41,639 nucleotides of DNA from an uncultured Chitinophagaceae bacterium (GCA_937996595.1 CALKVC010000134.1:1-41639); one strand, 5' to 3'. Counted from the first letter of the stretch, positions 6,883 through 15,276 are shown. Numbers and translations are program-made. The notes: generated from the letters alone by a model not told the origin.

Positions 6883-7539
6883 TTATGTTTGAAACATGTT
6901 TCCGTCTTTCATATGTAAAACCCGGTCGCTCATGGCAGCCAGTTCTTCATTATGGGTCACTATCAGAAAAGTCTGTTTAAACTGATCCCGCAGGTTTATA
7001 AAAAGTTTGTGTAACTCTTTGGCATTGGCTGAGTCGAGATTACCGGTTGGCTCATCAGCCATTATGATAGATGGCTTATTTATCAATGCCCTTGCTACTG
7101 CTACCCGTTGTTGTTCTCCTCCGGATAACTGGCCGGGTTTATGCTGAACCCGGTCATTCAAACCCAGTATTTGTAAAAGTTCAGTCCCCCTTTTTTCAAT
7201 GTCATTTTTCTTAGAACCGGCTATCCAGCCAGGTATACAAACATTTTCAAGAGCAGTAAATTCCGGTAATAAGTGGTGAAACTGGAAAATGAATCCTATA
7301 TGCTTATTTCTGAATTTTGACAATGAATTACCGGTAAGTTTATCAATACGTTGGCCATGCATCAGGATTTCACCTTTATCAGGCTTATCCAATGTACCCA
7401 GAATGTGTAACAACGTACTTTTCCCGGCGCCCGAAGACCCTACGATACTTACAATTTCAGCCTGGCTTATATCCATATTGACTGATTTAAGTACGTGGAG
7501 GGATCCATAATGTTTATCAATATTCCTGGCGCTTAACAT
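6883..7539 (-). CDS. lolD: ABC transporter ATP-binding protein, LolD-like
   Basis: 218 residues, a stand-alone ATPase of the LolD/MacB-ATPase class. LolD powers release of lipoproteins from the inner membrane through LolC/E. Visible motifs: Walker A GSSGAGKST at 34-42, Q-loop in FIFQFHHLLPEFTALENV, signature LSGGEQQRVAVARAL, Walker B IIMADEPTGNLDS, H-loop VTHNEEL. The segment between Q-loop and signature fits LolD. No permease gene is adjacent, so the partner is unseen and the LolD role rests on sequence alone. It converges on the E1 gene and diverges from the DUF2795-like gene. Confidence 0.8.
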   Translation of the reverse strand: MLSARNIDKHYGSLHVLKSVNMDISQAEIVSIVGSSGAGKSTLLHILGTLDKPDKGEILMHGQRIDKLTGNSLSKFRNKHIGFIFQFHHLLPEFTALENVCIPGWIAGSKKNDIEKRGTELLQILGLNDRVQHKPGQLSGGEQQRVAVARALINKPSIIMADEPTGNLDSANAKELHKLFINLRDQFKQTFLIVTHNEELAAMSDRVLHMKDGNMFQT

Positions 7540-7675
7540 CTGCCGAAAATAACCAAATATTACAACAATCCTGAGTTAAGCGCGATTTTTGTCATTTGAC
7601 AACCAGTGCTTTCCGTAGGAGTTTTTTCATTAAAAGTTGTTATAAACATTTTTAACCAAGCTTTTTGAAAACACA

Positions 7676-7706
7676 TTTGGTTATTTCGTACGAACGTATA
7701 CATTTG
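7676..7706 (+). promoter_or_regulatory. Bacteroidota consensus promoter with palindrome in the spacer
   Basis: TTTG at 7676-7679, exactly 19 nt, then TACATTTG at 7699-7706: a full match to the Bacteroidota primary-sigma consensus, 26 bp before the start of the small acidic protein gene. A perfect 10-bp palindrome, TTCGTACGAA (7685-7694), sits inside the spacer and could be an operator. Confidence 0.8.
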
Positions 7707-7731
7707 CAAAAAAATAAACCTTTTTCATACA

Positions 7732-7953
7732 ATGTTTTGGACACTGGAATTAGCCTCGCATCTGGAAGATGCTCCCTGGCCGGCAACTAAAGACGAACTG
7801 ATTGATTACAGCATCAGAAGTGGCGCGCCCATAGAAGTAATTGAAAACCTTCAGGAATTGGATGATGAAGGAGATTTGTATGAAGGGCTGGATGATATCT
7901 GGCCAGATTATCCCAGCCAGGAAGACTTCTTTTTTAATGAAGACGAATATTAA
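7732..7953 (+). CDS. Small acidic DUF2795-like protein
   Basis: 73 residues, strongly acidic, with an Asp/Glu/Phe-rich tail (EDFFFNEDEY). The pattern WPATKDELIDYSIRSGAPIEVIENLQELDDEG resembles DUF2795 proteins, which contain a short helical module of the form PATKxELLxYAxxxGAxxxVIxxLxxLPD. Function is unknown. Expression looks real: consensus promoter upstream, ATG start, and a strong terminator downstream at 8012-8042, so it is a single-gene unit. Confidence 0.85.
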   Translation: MFWTLELASHLEDAPWPATKDELIDYSIRSGAPIEVIENLQELDDEGDLYEGLDDIWPDYPSQEDFFFNEDEY

Positions 7954-8011
7954 AGCCGTTACCCTGAATTAATTATTTTAACTTATAAGGGGTAAGGTTC
8001 ATAATAGAGTT

Positions 8012-8042
8012 AAGACCGGTCTTTATAACGACCGGTTTTTTA
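8012..8042 (+). terminator. Rho-independent terminator after the DUF2795-like gene
   Basis: Perfect ACCGGTC/GACCGGT stem (8015-8021 with 8030-8036), extended by A-T pairs and a G-U, 8-nt loop, followed by TTTTTTAT. Confidence 0.9.
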
Positions 8043-8064
8043 TTGGTAAACTGCCTGCAAAAAA

Positions 8065-8142
8065 GAGATGTCATCTTCCAAAAACCGTTGTAACGATTTG
8101 ATTATGTTGATTTTACAAGAACGCGAAATGAGATGTCATCTT
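8065..8142. repeat. Two identical 13-bp palindrome-containing boxes
   Basis: GAGATGTCATCTT occurs at 8065-8077 and 8130-8142. Each contains the perfect odd palindrome AGATG-T-CATCT. A one-base centre cannot form an RNA loop, so they are more likely DNA-binding sites than terminators. The second copy overlaps the stop codon of the semiSWEET gene. Confidence 0.6.
8082..8099 (-). terminator. Possible minus-strand terminator after the fabI-semiSWEET unit
   Basis: On the minus strand AATCGT and ACGGTT pair around a TACA loop and are followed by five T residues. Short stem; moderate support. Confidence 0.4.
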
Positions 8143-8398
8143 ATTTTTTAAAACTAAACTTAAAATAAACCAACAGCAATGAAAGAAAGCAGATAATTCC
8201 ATTACAGATTATCACAGGTAACAGATGCAATCTAATACCATAAACCAACCATATTATCGTACTGGAAAAAACAATCAGCAACATGGCCAGGTTAAGGTCG
8301 GCTACACGCTTAGTCTTCCAGGCCTGGTATACCTGCGGCATAAACGTTATACTGCTTAACGCGGAACCAAAATGGCCAATTATTTCTGTCCAGTTCAT
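8141..8398 (-). CDS. SemiSWEET-type sugar transporter (PQ-loop)
   Basis: 85 residues with three predicted membrane helices (about 6-25, 36-55 and 60-80), the size of bacterial semiSWEETs, which dimerise to form a sugar uniporter in the inner membrane. The PQ motif is at P21-Q22 in SITFMPQVYQAWKTK, followed by the usual basic stretch, and the helix-2 to helix-3 segment includes WLVYGI. The substrate is unknown. It starts 16 bp after the fabI stop on the same strand, so co-transcription with fabI is likely. The stop codon overlaps a palindromic 13-bp box. Confidence 0.9.
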   Translation of the reverse strand: MNWTEIIGHFGSALSSITFMPQVYQAWKTKRVADLNLAMLLIVFSSTIIWLVYGIRLHLLPVIICNGIICFLSLLLVYFKFSFKK

Positions 8399-8414
8399 TT
8401 ATTAATTTCTCCGT

Positions 8415-9227
8415 TTACTTCTCCATTTGTTCTATAACCGGCCCTGTAACTCCCGTAAATGAAAACCCGCCATCATGAAACAGGTTCTGCATGGTAACCA
8501 TCTTGGTAAGGTCGCTGAACATGCTAACAATATAGTTGGCACAATCAGCTGCACTGGCATTGCCCAGCGGGCTCATTTTTTCGGCATAATGTATAAAACC
8601 GTCAAAACCTTTTACACCACTACCGGCTGTTGTCCTGGTAGGTGACTGTGATATTGTATTTACCCTGACATGTTTCTTTACGCCATAATGATATCCAAAG
8701 CTCCTGGCAATACTTTCAAGCAATGCTTTTGCGTCTGCCATCTCGCTGTAATCTGGGAAAACACGCTGGGCAGCAATATAAGTAAGGGCAATTACACTAC
8801 CCCATTCATTGAGTGCATCCTTTTTCATACAGGCTGCTAAAACGCGGTGAAGGCTAACTGCAGATATATCATTCGTCTTTACATTAAAACCATAGTCAAT
8901 CTCTGTATAATGCTTCCCTTTCCTAACATTTACACCCATACCTATCGAATGAAGAATAAAATCAAATGAACCGCCGAAATGTTCCATTGCTTTTGTAATC
9001 AGGTTTTCCACATCCTCATTGCTGCTTACATCGCAGGGAATAACCGGTGCATTTACCTGGCCCGCCAGCTTATTGATCTCACCCATACGCATGGCTACAG
9101 GTGCATTGCTTAAAATGATTTCAGCACCTTCTTCAAAACACCGGATAGCTGAAATCCATGCTATGGACTTTTCATCCAGTGCGCCAAAAATGATTCCTTT
9201 CTTTCCTTTAAGCAGGTTGTACGACAT
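8415..9227 (-). CDS. fabI: Enoyl-[acyl-carrier-protein] reductase (NADH), FabI type
   Basis: 270 residues, short-chain dehydrogenase fold. It reduces the enoyl-ACP double bond in the last step of each fatty-acid elongation cycle. The N-terminal cofactor segment is GKKGIIFGALDEKSIAWISAI; LHSIGMG follows near residue 92. The catalytic pair is Y160 and K167 in DYSEMADAK, spacing Y-x6-K, which distinguishes FabI from ordinary SDRs (Y-x3-K). SQSPTRTTAGSGVKGF is the substrate-loop region. It is preceded by a small membrane protein gene (48 bp gap) and followed by semiSWEET. Confidence 0.94.
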   Translation of the reverse strand: MSYNLLKGKKGIIFGALDEKSIAWISAIRCFEEGAEIILSNAPVAMRMGEINKLAGQVNAPVIPCDVSSNEDVENLITKAMEHFGGSFDFILHSIGMGVNVRKGKHYTEIDYGFNVKTNDISAVSLHRVLAACMKKDALNEWGSVIALTYIAAQRVFPDYSEMADAKALLESIARSFGYHYGVKKHVRVNTISQSPTRTTAGSGVKGFDGFIHYAEKMSPLGNASAADCANYIVSMFSDLTKMVTMQNLFHDGGFSFTGVTGPVIEQMEK

Positions 9228-9275
9228 GTTACTTGTTTATTAAGTGATTAATTAATATTTGGTAAAAATAACCAG

Positions 9276-9488
9276 TTATTTCAAATTGGCGGTATCAGCC
9301 ATTTTGTAAATTAAAAAACTGACTGCAAAAACCATCAGGAAAATAATTACAAAATGCAGGAACATATACAGCATAAAATTCAAAAACGACAGCCTGGGAT
9401 CAACAAGTGATTTAATCAGGCGATGCAAACCAATTGTTCCGGAAATTGCCGCTAACAATAAAAAAACGACCAATGATTTTTGCCACAT
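9276..9488 (-). CDS. Small two-helix membrane protein, unknown function
   Basis: 70 residues. Two hydrophobic segments (about 5-22 and 36-62) separated by a short polar loop with IKSLVDPRLSF. Not recognised as a known family. It lies between recN and fabI on the same strand, with gaps of 55 and 48 bp, and its codon use looks like its neighbours. Starts at ATG. Probably an inner-membrane protein expressed with this group; no role can be assigned. Confidence 0.7.
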   Translation of the reverse strand: MWQKSLVVFLLLAAISGTIGLHRLIKSLVDPRLSFLNFMLYMFLHFVIIFLMVFAVSFLIYKMADTANLK

Positions 9489-9543
9489 CGCTAAGAATTA
9501 CCTGTCAGTAAATAATTTCAGTGCAACTCCTTTATACCAGCTT

Positions 9544-11199
9544 TCAGTTTTCAACCATTTCCCTTGCATTTTCCAACGCTGCACTGCTTGGTTTCTCTCC
9601 GCCAAGCATTTTAGCAATAGCGGTTATGCGTTCTTCCTCCGACAACCTGCGTATACCGGTTACCACGCGCCCACCCCTGTTTTCTTTAAACACATAATAA
9701 TGTGCAGATGCTCGTGCTGCAATTTGCGGCTGATGCGTAATGGCAATCAATTGATGGCTACCTGCCAGCCCCTTCATTATGATGGCTACCTGCCTGGCCG
9801 CTTCTCCGCTTATACCCGAATCAATTTCATCAAAGATCAATGTAGGCAATTCCAGTTTTTGAGCTACCAGCGACTTGATACTTAGCATCAGCCTGCTAAG
9901 CTCACCCCCACTGGCTACTTTTTCTAACGGCTCAAACCGCTTGCTCTTATTGGCATCAAATAAAAACTGTATTTCATCAATCCCATTTATCCCAAGGTCT
10001 TTCTTACTTGCTTCAATCTTAAGTATAGCATTCGGCATACCAACCTGAACCAATAACTTGTTAACCTTCTCTGCCAGGGGCTTCCGGTGCTTATCCCTGT
10101 TTTCTGCTATCTTTTCCGCCAAAACCATACAACTGGCAAGCTGCTGCCCGGCAACCTGTTCCATTTTTTCAATAGCAGATGACATATTGAATATATCATC
10201 CAGTTTCTCCTGCAATCGCTGCTGTATTGCCAGTAGACTTGCAGTATCATTAACAGCATGCTTTTTCAGCAATTTATAACCGGCCGATAGCCTGTCATTG
10301 ACAACCCCGATCCTTTCCGGGTTGTAACTGATTGCATTTTCAATTCCTTCAAGTTCATCAGCTATATCCTTAAGGTCAATAACGATACCGGATAAACGCT
10401 GTACTTGCGGGGCTATTCCTTTATGATATGCCTGTTGCAATTCCAGCTTATTGCGTATCAGCTTCAACTGTTGAATCAATGGCAGTTCAGAATCATTCAG
10501 ATCATAACAGATTGCAGAAAGCTGCTGCTTGATAGTTTCTGCATTAGCAAGCAATTTCAACTCGGCGTCAAGTTCTTCCAGTTCATTTTCCTTTAATGCC
10601 AGTTCATTAAGCTCATCAAACAGGAATTTGTTATAATCATATTCCTTATCGGCTTCTTTTTGCTGCACCTGTAATGCTTCAAGCGTTTTCCTCGTTTTCG
10701 TATACTCCAGGAATTTTTCCTTCAACTGTATCAGCCAGGCTGCGTTACCGGCAAAAGCATCCAGGATATTCCGTTGAAAATCTTCCGTTCCCAGGTCCTG
10801 TGTATCAAACTGCTGGTTAAGATCCACCATCATCATGCTCAATAACCTCAACTGCGCCAGGTTAACCGGCGTATCGTTTATAAAACAACGCGATTTACCC
10901 GCAGGAGAAACCTCCCGCCTTATCATAACCTCCTTTTCAAAATCAAGGTCATTCATGTCAAAGAATTCTTTCAGCCTCCCGCTTTCCTTTACTGTAAAAA
11001 TACCTTCTACAATGCATTTCTTGTCTGCATGAAGAAAAACAGCACTACCGGCCCGCTCACCCAGTATCAGGTTCAGCGCACCCATCAAAATACTTTTCCC
11101 CGCACCTGTTTCCCCGGTTATTATATTCAAACCCGGTTGAAAATCTATCTGGAGTTCATCAATGATAGCATAATTATGTATGTTCAGTCTTTGTAACAT
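9544..11199 (-). CDS. recN: DNA repair protein RecN
   Basis: 551 residues, the family's usual length (about 550). RecN is an SMC-like ATPase acting with RecA in double-strand-break repair. The head domain has Walker A GETGAGKS at 29-36 in the family-typical N-terminus MLQRLNIHNYAIIDELQIDF. A long coiled coil spans about 150-370. The distal head has the signature VASGGELSRLMLSIK, Walker B LIFDEIDSGISGEAA, and the H-loop ITHQPQIAA. It reads out of a gap containing the terminator of the upstream zinc-ribbon gene, so it should have its own promoter, which I could not identify. The downstream small membrane gene may be co-transcribed. Confidence 0.97.
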   Translation of the reverse strand: MLQRLNIHNYAIIDELQIDFQPGLNIITGETGAGKSILMGALNLILGERAGSAVFLHADKKCIVEGIFTVKESGRLKEFFDMNDLDFEKEVMIRREVSPAGKSRCFINDTPVNLAQLRLLSMMMVDLNQQFDTQDLGTEDFQRNILDAFAGNAAWLIQLKEKFLEYTKTRKTLEALQVQQKEADKEYDYNKFLFDELNELALKENELEELDAELKLLANAETIKQQLSAICYDLNDSELPLIQQLKLIRNKLELQQAYHKGIAPQVQRLSGIVIDLKDIADELEGIENAISYNPERIGVVNDRLSAGYKLLKKHAVNDTASLLAIQQRLQEKLDDIFNMSSAIEKMEQVAGQQLASCMVLAEKIAENRDKHRKPLAEKVNKLLVQVGMPNAILKIEASKKDLGINGIDEIQFLFDANKSKRFEPLEKVASGGELSRLMLSIKSLVAQKLELPTLIFDEIDSGISGEAARQVAIIMKGLAGSHQLIAITHQPQIAARASAHYYVFKENRGGRVVTGIRRLSEEERITAIAKMLGGEKPSSAALENAREMVEN

Positions 11200-11330
11200 G
11201 GGAATGGCAAATTAGTGAAAATGCAGCAATAACCGGAAAGAGAAACCTATAAGTTCCAACCGTTTCCTGCCGGCAAAACAAAACCTGTTTATTGCAGTAA
11301 ATATTATTCAGCTACCACTTCATCCAACAA

Positions 11331-11357
11331 TAAAAAACCCATTCAATACAGAATGGG
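11331..11357 (-). terminator. Rho-independent terminator after the zinc-ribbon gene
   Basis: Perfect 7-bp stem (CCCATTC with GAATGGG), 6-nt loop, then six T residues on the minus strand, 46 bp beyond the stop codon at 11403. Confidence 0.85.
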
Positions 11358-11402
11358 CAATAATGTAAACAAACTTACCGGCGATCAATAAATTTTAATC
11401 AG

Positions 11403-12158
11403 TTACTTAACAACAACTGAATCATTTAAATCAGCATCCACCAGTATACGTCCGCAATTTTCACAAACCATCACTTTCTTGCGCAACTTTATCTCACTTT
11501 GTTTTTGTGGAGGAATGGCGTGAAAACAACCACCGCAACTGTCCCTTTCTACCGGTACCACGGCTAGCCCGTTGCGAAAATTCTTACGGATCCTGTCGTA
11601 ACTGTGCAAAAGCCGCTCATCCACATGGCCCCTTGCTTCTTCCGCAATCTTATTGTAATGCTTTTCTTCTTTCTCAGTTTCTTTAATAATCTTCTCCAGT
11701 TCACCCTTTTTCCCACTCAGGTTCGCTTCCTTGGTACTCACGGCTTTTTTGGCAAACTCAAGCTGTTTGGCCTTTTCTGCAATCTCTTCTGTGGCGTCTT
11801 TGATATGTTTCTCACAAAGTTTTTCTTCAAGCTGCTGCATTTCTATCTCTTTGTTAATTGCCTCAAACTCCCGGTTGTTCTTTACATTTTCACTTTGCTT
11901 CTCATATTTCTTTATCAGCGCCTGCGCTTCTTTAATGCCTTCCTTTTTCTGTTCGATGAATTCCTGGATACCATTGATTTCCTCCTCTACTCTTGTCTGG
12001 CGGGCATGCAACCCTTCAATTTCATCTTCCAGGTCCTTCACTTCCATTGGCAACTCACCTTTCAAAATCTGGATCTCATCCAGTTTGCTGTCAATCTTCT
12101 GCAACATTACCATGGCAGATAATTTTTCCTCTACCGAAAATTCTTTTACTGAAGCCAT
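11403..12158 (-). CDS. Coiled-coil protein with C-terminal C4 zinc ribbon (PF02591 / CdsZ-type)
   Basis: 251 residues from ATG at 12158 (MASVKEFSVEEKL); an upstream in-frame ATG at 12242 would add 28 residues and overlap the preceding nif3-like gene, so the shorter form is preferred. Residues about 10-180 form a long charged coiled coil. The C-terminus holds a C4 zinc ribbon: CGGC in the segment DSCGGCFHAIPP and CENC in VMVCENCGRILV. Family members are annotated as zinc-ribbon regulatory proteins and are often encoded beside Nif3 proteins, as here (34-bp gap). Molecular function is not established from sequence; RNA or nucleotide binding is only a guess. A terminator follows. Confidence 0.85.
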   Translation of the reverse strand: MASVKEFSVEEKLSAMVMLQKIDSKLDEIQILKGELPMEVKDLEDEIEGLHARQTRVEEEINGIQEFIEQKKEGIKEAQALIKKYEKQSENVKNNREFEAINKEIEMQQLEEKLCEKHIKDATEEIAEKAKQLEFAKKAVSTKEANLSGKKGELEKIIKETEKEEKHYNKIAEEARGHVDERLLHSYDRIRKNFRNGLAVVPVERDSCGGCFHAIPPQKQSEIKLRKKVMVCENCGRILVDADLNDSVVVK

Positions 12159-12192
12159 ATTTGCGTTTTTTTGTTTATCAGGCAGCCGGTAC

Positions 12193-13287
12193 CTAAAAAT
12201 AATTAACCGGGTTGGTATTCCTGCCTGTTTTAAGGACCGCAAACTTAGGGAAATTTTTCTGTATTAGATCAAAAAGCAGGTCAATGGTAAACTGCTCGCT
12301 TTCGTAATGCCCGATATCGGCCAGCAGCATCCGGCCATCCGCATCAAAAAACTCATGATACTTTACATCTGAAGTAATATACACATCGGCTCCCGATGCT
12401 ATGGCTGCACCGGTAAGAAAACTTCCTGCCCCGCCACATAATGCCACTTTTTTAACCTTACGTCCGGTAAAAGCAGTATGTCGTATTAAAGAAATATTAA
12501 ATGTTTTCTTAAGCAATTCTAGGAAAGGCCGCTCATCCATTTCCTCCGCCAGTTCAGCTACCAACCCGCTCCCCGTTTGCTCATACCCGTTTTCAAGGGT
12601 GTACAGGTCAAAAGCCACTTCTTCATATGGATGCGCTGTTTTCATGGCAGCTAACACCTGCTTCTTTAACCAGGCGGGAAAAATCACTTCAACCCTTTCT
12701 TCTTTTTCATAATGCCGCTCACCGGCCTTCCCCACATACGGATTACTGCCAGTGCCTCCCTTAAAACTTCCGGTACCTGAACCCGAAAAACTGCATTCAC
12801 TGTAGTTGCCAATATTCCCGGCACCGGCTGTAAATAAAGCTTCCATTAAATGTGCTTTCCCGGCTTCAGGCACATATACAACCAACTTTTGCAATAACTG
12901 TTCTTTGGGAATTAATACCGACCGGTTTATCAAACCGATCTTATCCGCCATCCTTCCATTTACGCCATTAATAACATTATCCAGGTTGGTATGGATGGCA
13001 TAAATAGCAATATCATTTTTAATAGCAGCAATGATTGCCCGTTCTACATAGGTTTTACCGGTAATTTTTTTAAGGCCTTTAAAAACGATCGGGTGATGGG
13101 CTATAACCAGGTTGCAGCCTTTACTGATGGCTTCCGTAATAATTTCTTCAGTAGCATCCAGGCAAATTAACGCTCCGCTGCATTCCCAGGAATTGTTTCC
13201 CGTAATCAGTCCTGCGTTGTCATAATTTTCCTGCAGGCTTACAGGTGCTGTTTTTTCCAGAAAACTTGTAATATCTTGAATGTTCAT
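12193..13287 (-). CDS. Nif3-like dinuclear metal-centre hexameric protein (YqfO type, long form)
   Basis: 364 residues from ATG at 13287 (MNIQDITSFLEKTAPVSLQENYDNAGL); an extension to 13413 would read across the divergent M32 start and is rejected. N-terminal half: metal-site motif VIAHHPIVFKG with paired histidines. Middle: PII-like insert of about 110 residues (KLVVYVPEAGKAHLMEALFTAGAGNIGNY to HPYEEVAFDLYTLEN), marking the long form. C-terminal half: GGAGSFL and DIGHYESEQF, further metal ligands. The family is conserved but its biochemical role is unsettled despite the GTP cyclohydrolase label. Paired with the zinc-ribbon gene downstream; divergent from M32 with only 17 bp between starts. 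Confidence 0.92.
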   Translation of the reverse strand: MNIQDITSFLEKTAPVSLQENYDNAGLITGNNSWECSGALICLDATEEIITEAISKGCNLVIAHHPIVFKGLKKITGKTYVERAIIAAIKNDIAIYAIHTNLDNVINGVNGRMADKIGLINRSVLIPKEQLLQKLVVYVPEAGKAHLMEALFTAGAGNIGNYSECSFSGSGTGSFKGGTGSNPYVGKAGERHYEKEERVEVIFPAWLKKQVLAAMKTAHPYEEVAFDLYTLENGYEQTGSGLVAELAEEMDERPFLELLKKTFNISLIRHTAFTGRKVKKVALCGGAGSFLTGAAIASGADVYITSDVKYHEFFDADGRMLLADIGHYESEQFTIDLLFDLIQKNFPKFAVLKTGRNTNPVNYF

Positions 13288-13304
13288 ATAAGCTGCTTTA
13301 TTTA

Positions 13305-14804
13305 ATGAATGCACACAAACTGTACGAAGACTATAAAACAAAGATGCAAAAAATTGCCGATGTAAAATATGCATCGGCGGTTTTGCAATGGGACCAGGAA
13401 ACTTATCTTCCACCCAAAGGCGCTTACTGCAGGGGACGGCAGCTGGCCACCCTTTCAGAATTGGCCCATGAACTTTTTACAGATGAAAAATTAGGGGCGT
13501 TACTGCATGAACTCATGTCAAAAAATGATCTCTCCTCAACAGAAAAAAGAAATGTTGAACTAACCCTGGATGATTACAACAGGAATAAAAAACTCAGCCC
13601 GGCTTTTGTACGAAGCATGAGTGAAGCGGTTAACAGGAGTTTCCATGCCTGGATGAAAGCCCGAAAGGAAAATTCTTTTTCGGCCTTTGAACAACCCCTG
13701 CATGAAGTAATTGAACTGAAAAAACAGGAAGCAGCCTTACTGGGTTATTCATCACACCCGTATGATGCACTGATGAATGACTATGACAAAGGCCTTACTG
13801 TTGCTACCGTTGATGAACTATTCAATACCCTTCGGCCGCAATTAAGCAGCCTGCTTGAAATGATTAACCGGAATCCAACAGTTGAAGATAAATTTCTCAG
13901 GCAACATTTTGACAAAGACATCCAATGGAAATTCGGAATAGAAATGCTCAAAAGAATACATTTTAATTTTGAAGCAGGCAGGCAGGATATCAGCGAACAT
14001 CCTTTCACCATCAATTTCAACAGCAACGATGTTAGGATAACTACCCGGATTGATGAAAATGATTTTGGCAACATGACCTGGAGCTGCCTGCACGAAGGAG
14101 GGCATGCCCTTTACGAACAGGGACTCCCCGAAACTGAATATGGTTTGCCATTGGGAGAATATGGAAGTGTAAGCATACATGAAAGCCAAAGCAGGCTCTG
14201 GGAAAACGGCATCGGCAGGTCAAAGGAATTCTGGATGTTCAATTACCCCTTATTACAGGAGTATTTCTCCAACCCGTTTAAACATATTTCATTAGATGAT
14301 TTCTACAAAGCAATCAATAAAATACAGCCATCCCTTATTCGTACAGAAGCTGATGAACTCACCTATCATTTTCATGTGATGATTCGGTACGAACTGGAAA
14401 AACGGCTGATTGATGGCAGCATTTATGCAAAAGACATTCCTGCTTACTGGAATGAACTTTACCAAAAATACCTGGGTATACAGGTACCGGATGACAAACA
14501 AGGCTGCCTGCAGGATGTACACTGGAGCCATGGCAGTTTTGGCTATTTTCCAACTTACAGCCTCGGAAGCCTGTATGCAGCACAATTATATAAGGCCATA
14601 GAAAAATCGAACCCTGCCGTAAAAGAACATATAAAACAGGGGAATAATATCCCTGTTTTAAACTGGCTAAAACAACATATTTACCAATACGGACGTTATT
14701 ATACGTCAGAAGAATTATGCCTGAAAGCTACAGGTGAAATATTAAGAAGCCAGTATTTTATTAATTATGCTACAAAAAAATATTCCGATATTTATACAAA
14801 ATAA
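13305..14804 (+). CDS. Carboxypeptidase Taq (peptidase family M32)
   Basis: 499 residues, normal for M32 metallocarboxypeptidases, which remove C-terminal residues from peptides with a bound metal ion. The zinc motif HEGGH starts at residue 263 in CLHEGGHALYEQGLP. Further family blocks are visible: VLQWDQETYLPPKGA near the N-terminus, the downstream glutamate region GSVSIHESQSRLWEN, IRTEADELTYHFHVMIRYELE and GCLQDVHWSHGSFGYFPTY. No signal peptide, so cytoplasmic. The start MNAHKLYEDYKTKM matches the family. It diverges from the nif3-like gene with a 17-bp gap and is followed after 10 bp by a lipoprotein gene, probably co-transcribed. Confidence 0.95.
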   Translation: MNAHKLYEDYKTKMQKIADVKYASAVLQWDQETYLPPKGAYCRGRQLATLSELAHELFTDEKLGALLHELMSKNDLSSTEKRNVELTLDDYNRNKKLSPAFVRSMSEAVNRSFHAWMKARKENSFSAFEQPLHEVIELKKQEAALLGYSSHPYDALMNDYDKGLTVATVDELFNTLRPQLSSLLEMINRNPTVEDKFLRQHFDKDIQWKFGIEMLKRIHFNFEAGRQDISEHPFTINFNSNDVRITTRIDENDFGNMTWSCLHEGGHALYEQGLPETEYGLPLGEYGSVSIHESQSRLWENGIGRSKEFWMFNYPLLQEYFSNPFKHISLDDFYKAINKIQPSLIRTEADELTYHFHVMIRYELEKRLIDGSIYAKDIPAYWNELYQKYLGIQVPDDKQGCLQDVHWSHGSFGYFPTYSLGSLYAAQLYKAIEKSNPAVKEHIKQGNNIPVLNWLKQHIYQYGRYYTSEELCLKATGEILRSQYFINYATKKYSDIYTK

Positions 14805-14814
14805 ACTCGGTGAT

Positions 14815-15276
14815 ATGCCAAACCATGCATTCAGGTCAAGGTATTTTATAGCTGTTTTGATTGCACTTATCCTGTTAGCAACCAGTTGCAAGAAAGTTAA
14901 AGATGAAATTACAAGAGACATCCTTCAGGAGTATTTCGATAACAATATCCTTAACCGCGATTTTATAGTAAAACTGGCTAAAGATACTGCCAACGACATT
15001 ACATCTCAATATACAGGCCAGGTTTTCCGCCTCTTAAAAAACACTAATTACGATGGTGAAATGACGGGGATTAAAAACGGCATAACCTACCGTGGCACCT
15101 GGAATTGCAATGAAGATTTCAGCAAACTCACCATCAATATCACAACGCCGGCTCCACCTGCTGAATTTACGTTCCTTAACAGGTCATGGAAATTCACCAA
15201 AAAGGCGGTTCCGGTGATGGAACTGGCTCCATGGGGTACATTGGACCCCAAAGTGTTACATATGGAACGCCTCTGA
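14815..15276 (+). CDS. Predicted lipoprotein, unknown function
   Basis: 153 residues from ATG at 14815. An earlier ATG at 14767 overlaps the M32 gene and would put extra sequence before the signal peptide, so I use the later one. The N-terminus is a lipoprotein signal: basic FRSRY, hydrophobic VLIALILLA, lipobox LATSC with Cys25 as the lipid anchor. The mature part is about 128 residues with no recognised domain, and shows a possible beta-sheet region (GEMTGIKNGITYRGTWNC, FSKLTINITT, FTFLNRSWKFTKK) that would fit a small lipocalin-like barrel, but this is only a visual impression. It follows M32 by 10 bp. Confidence 0.75.
   Translation: MPNHAFRSRYFIAVLIALILLATSCKKVKDEITRDILQEYFDNNILNRDFIVKLAKDTANDITSQYTGQVFRLLKNTNYDGEMTGIKNGITYRGTWNCNEDFSKLTINITTPAPPAEFTFLNRSWKFTKKAVPVMELAPWGTLDPKVLHMERL

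Noticed and set aside
11604..12267. Plus-strand ORFs of 172 and 178 codons over the zinc-ribbon gene
   Set aside because: Antisense of a coiled-coil gene, where Glu/Lys-rich codons leave long open Phe/Leu/Ser-rich frames on the other strand.
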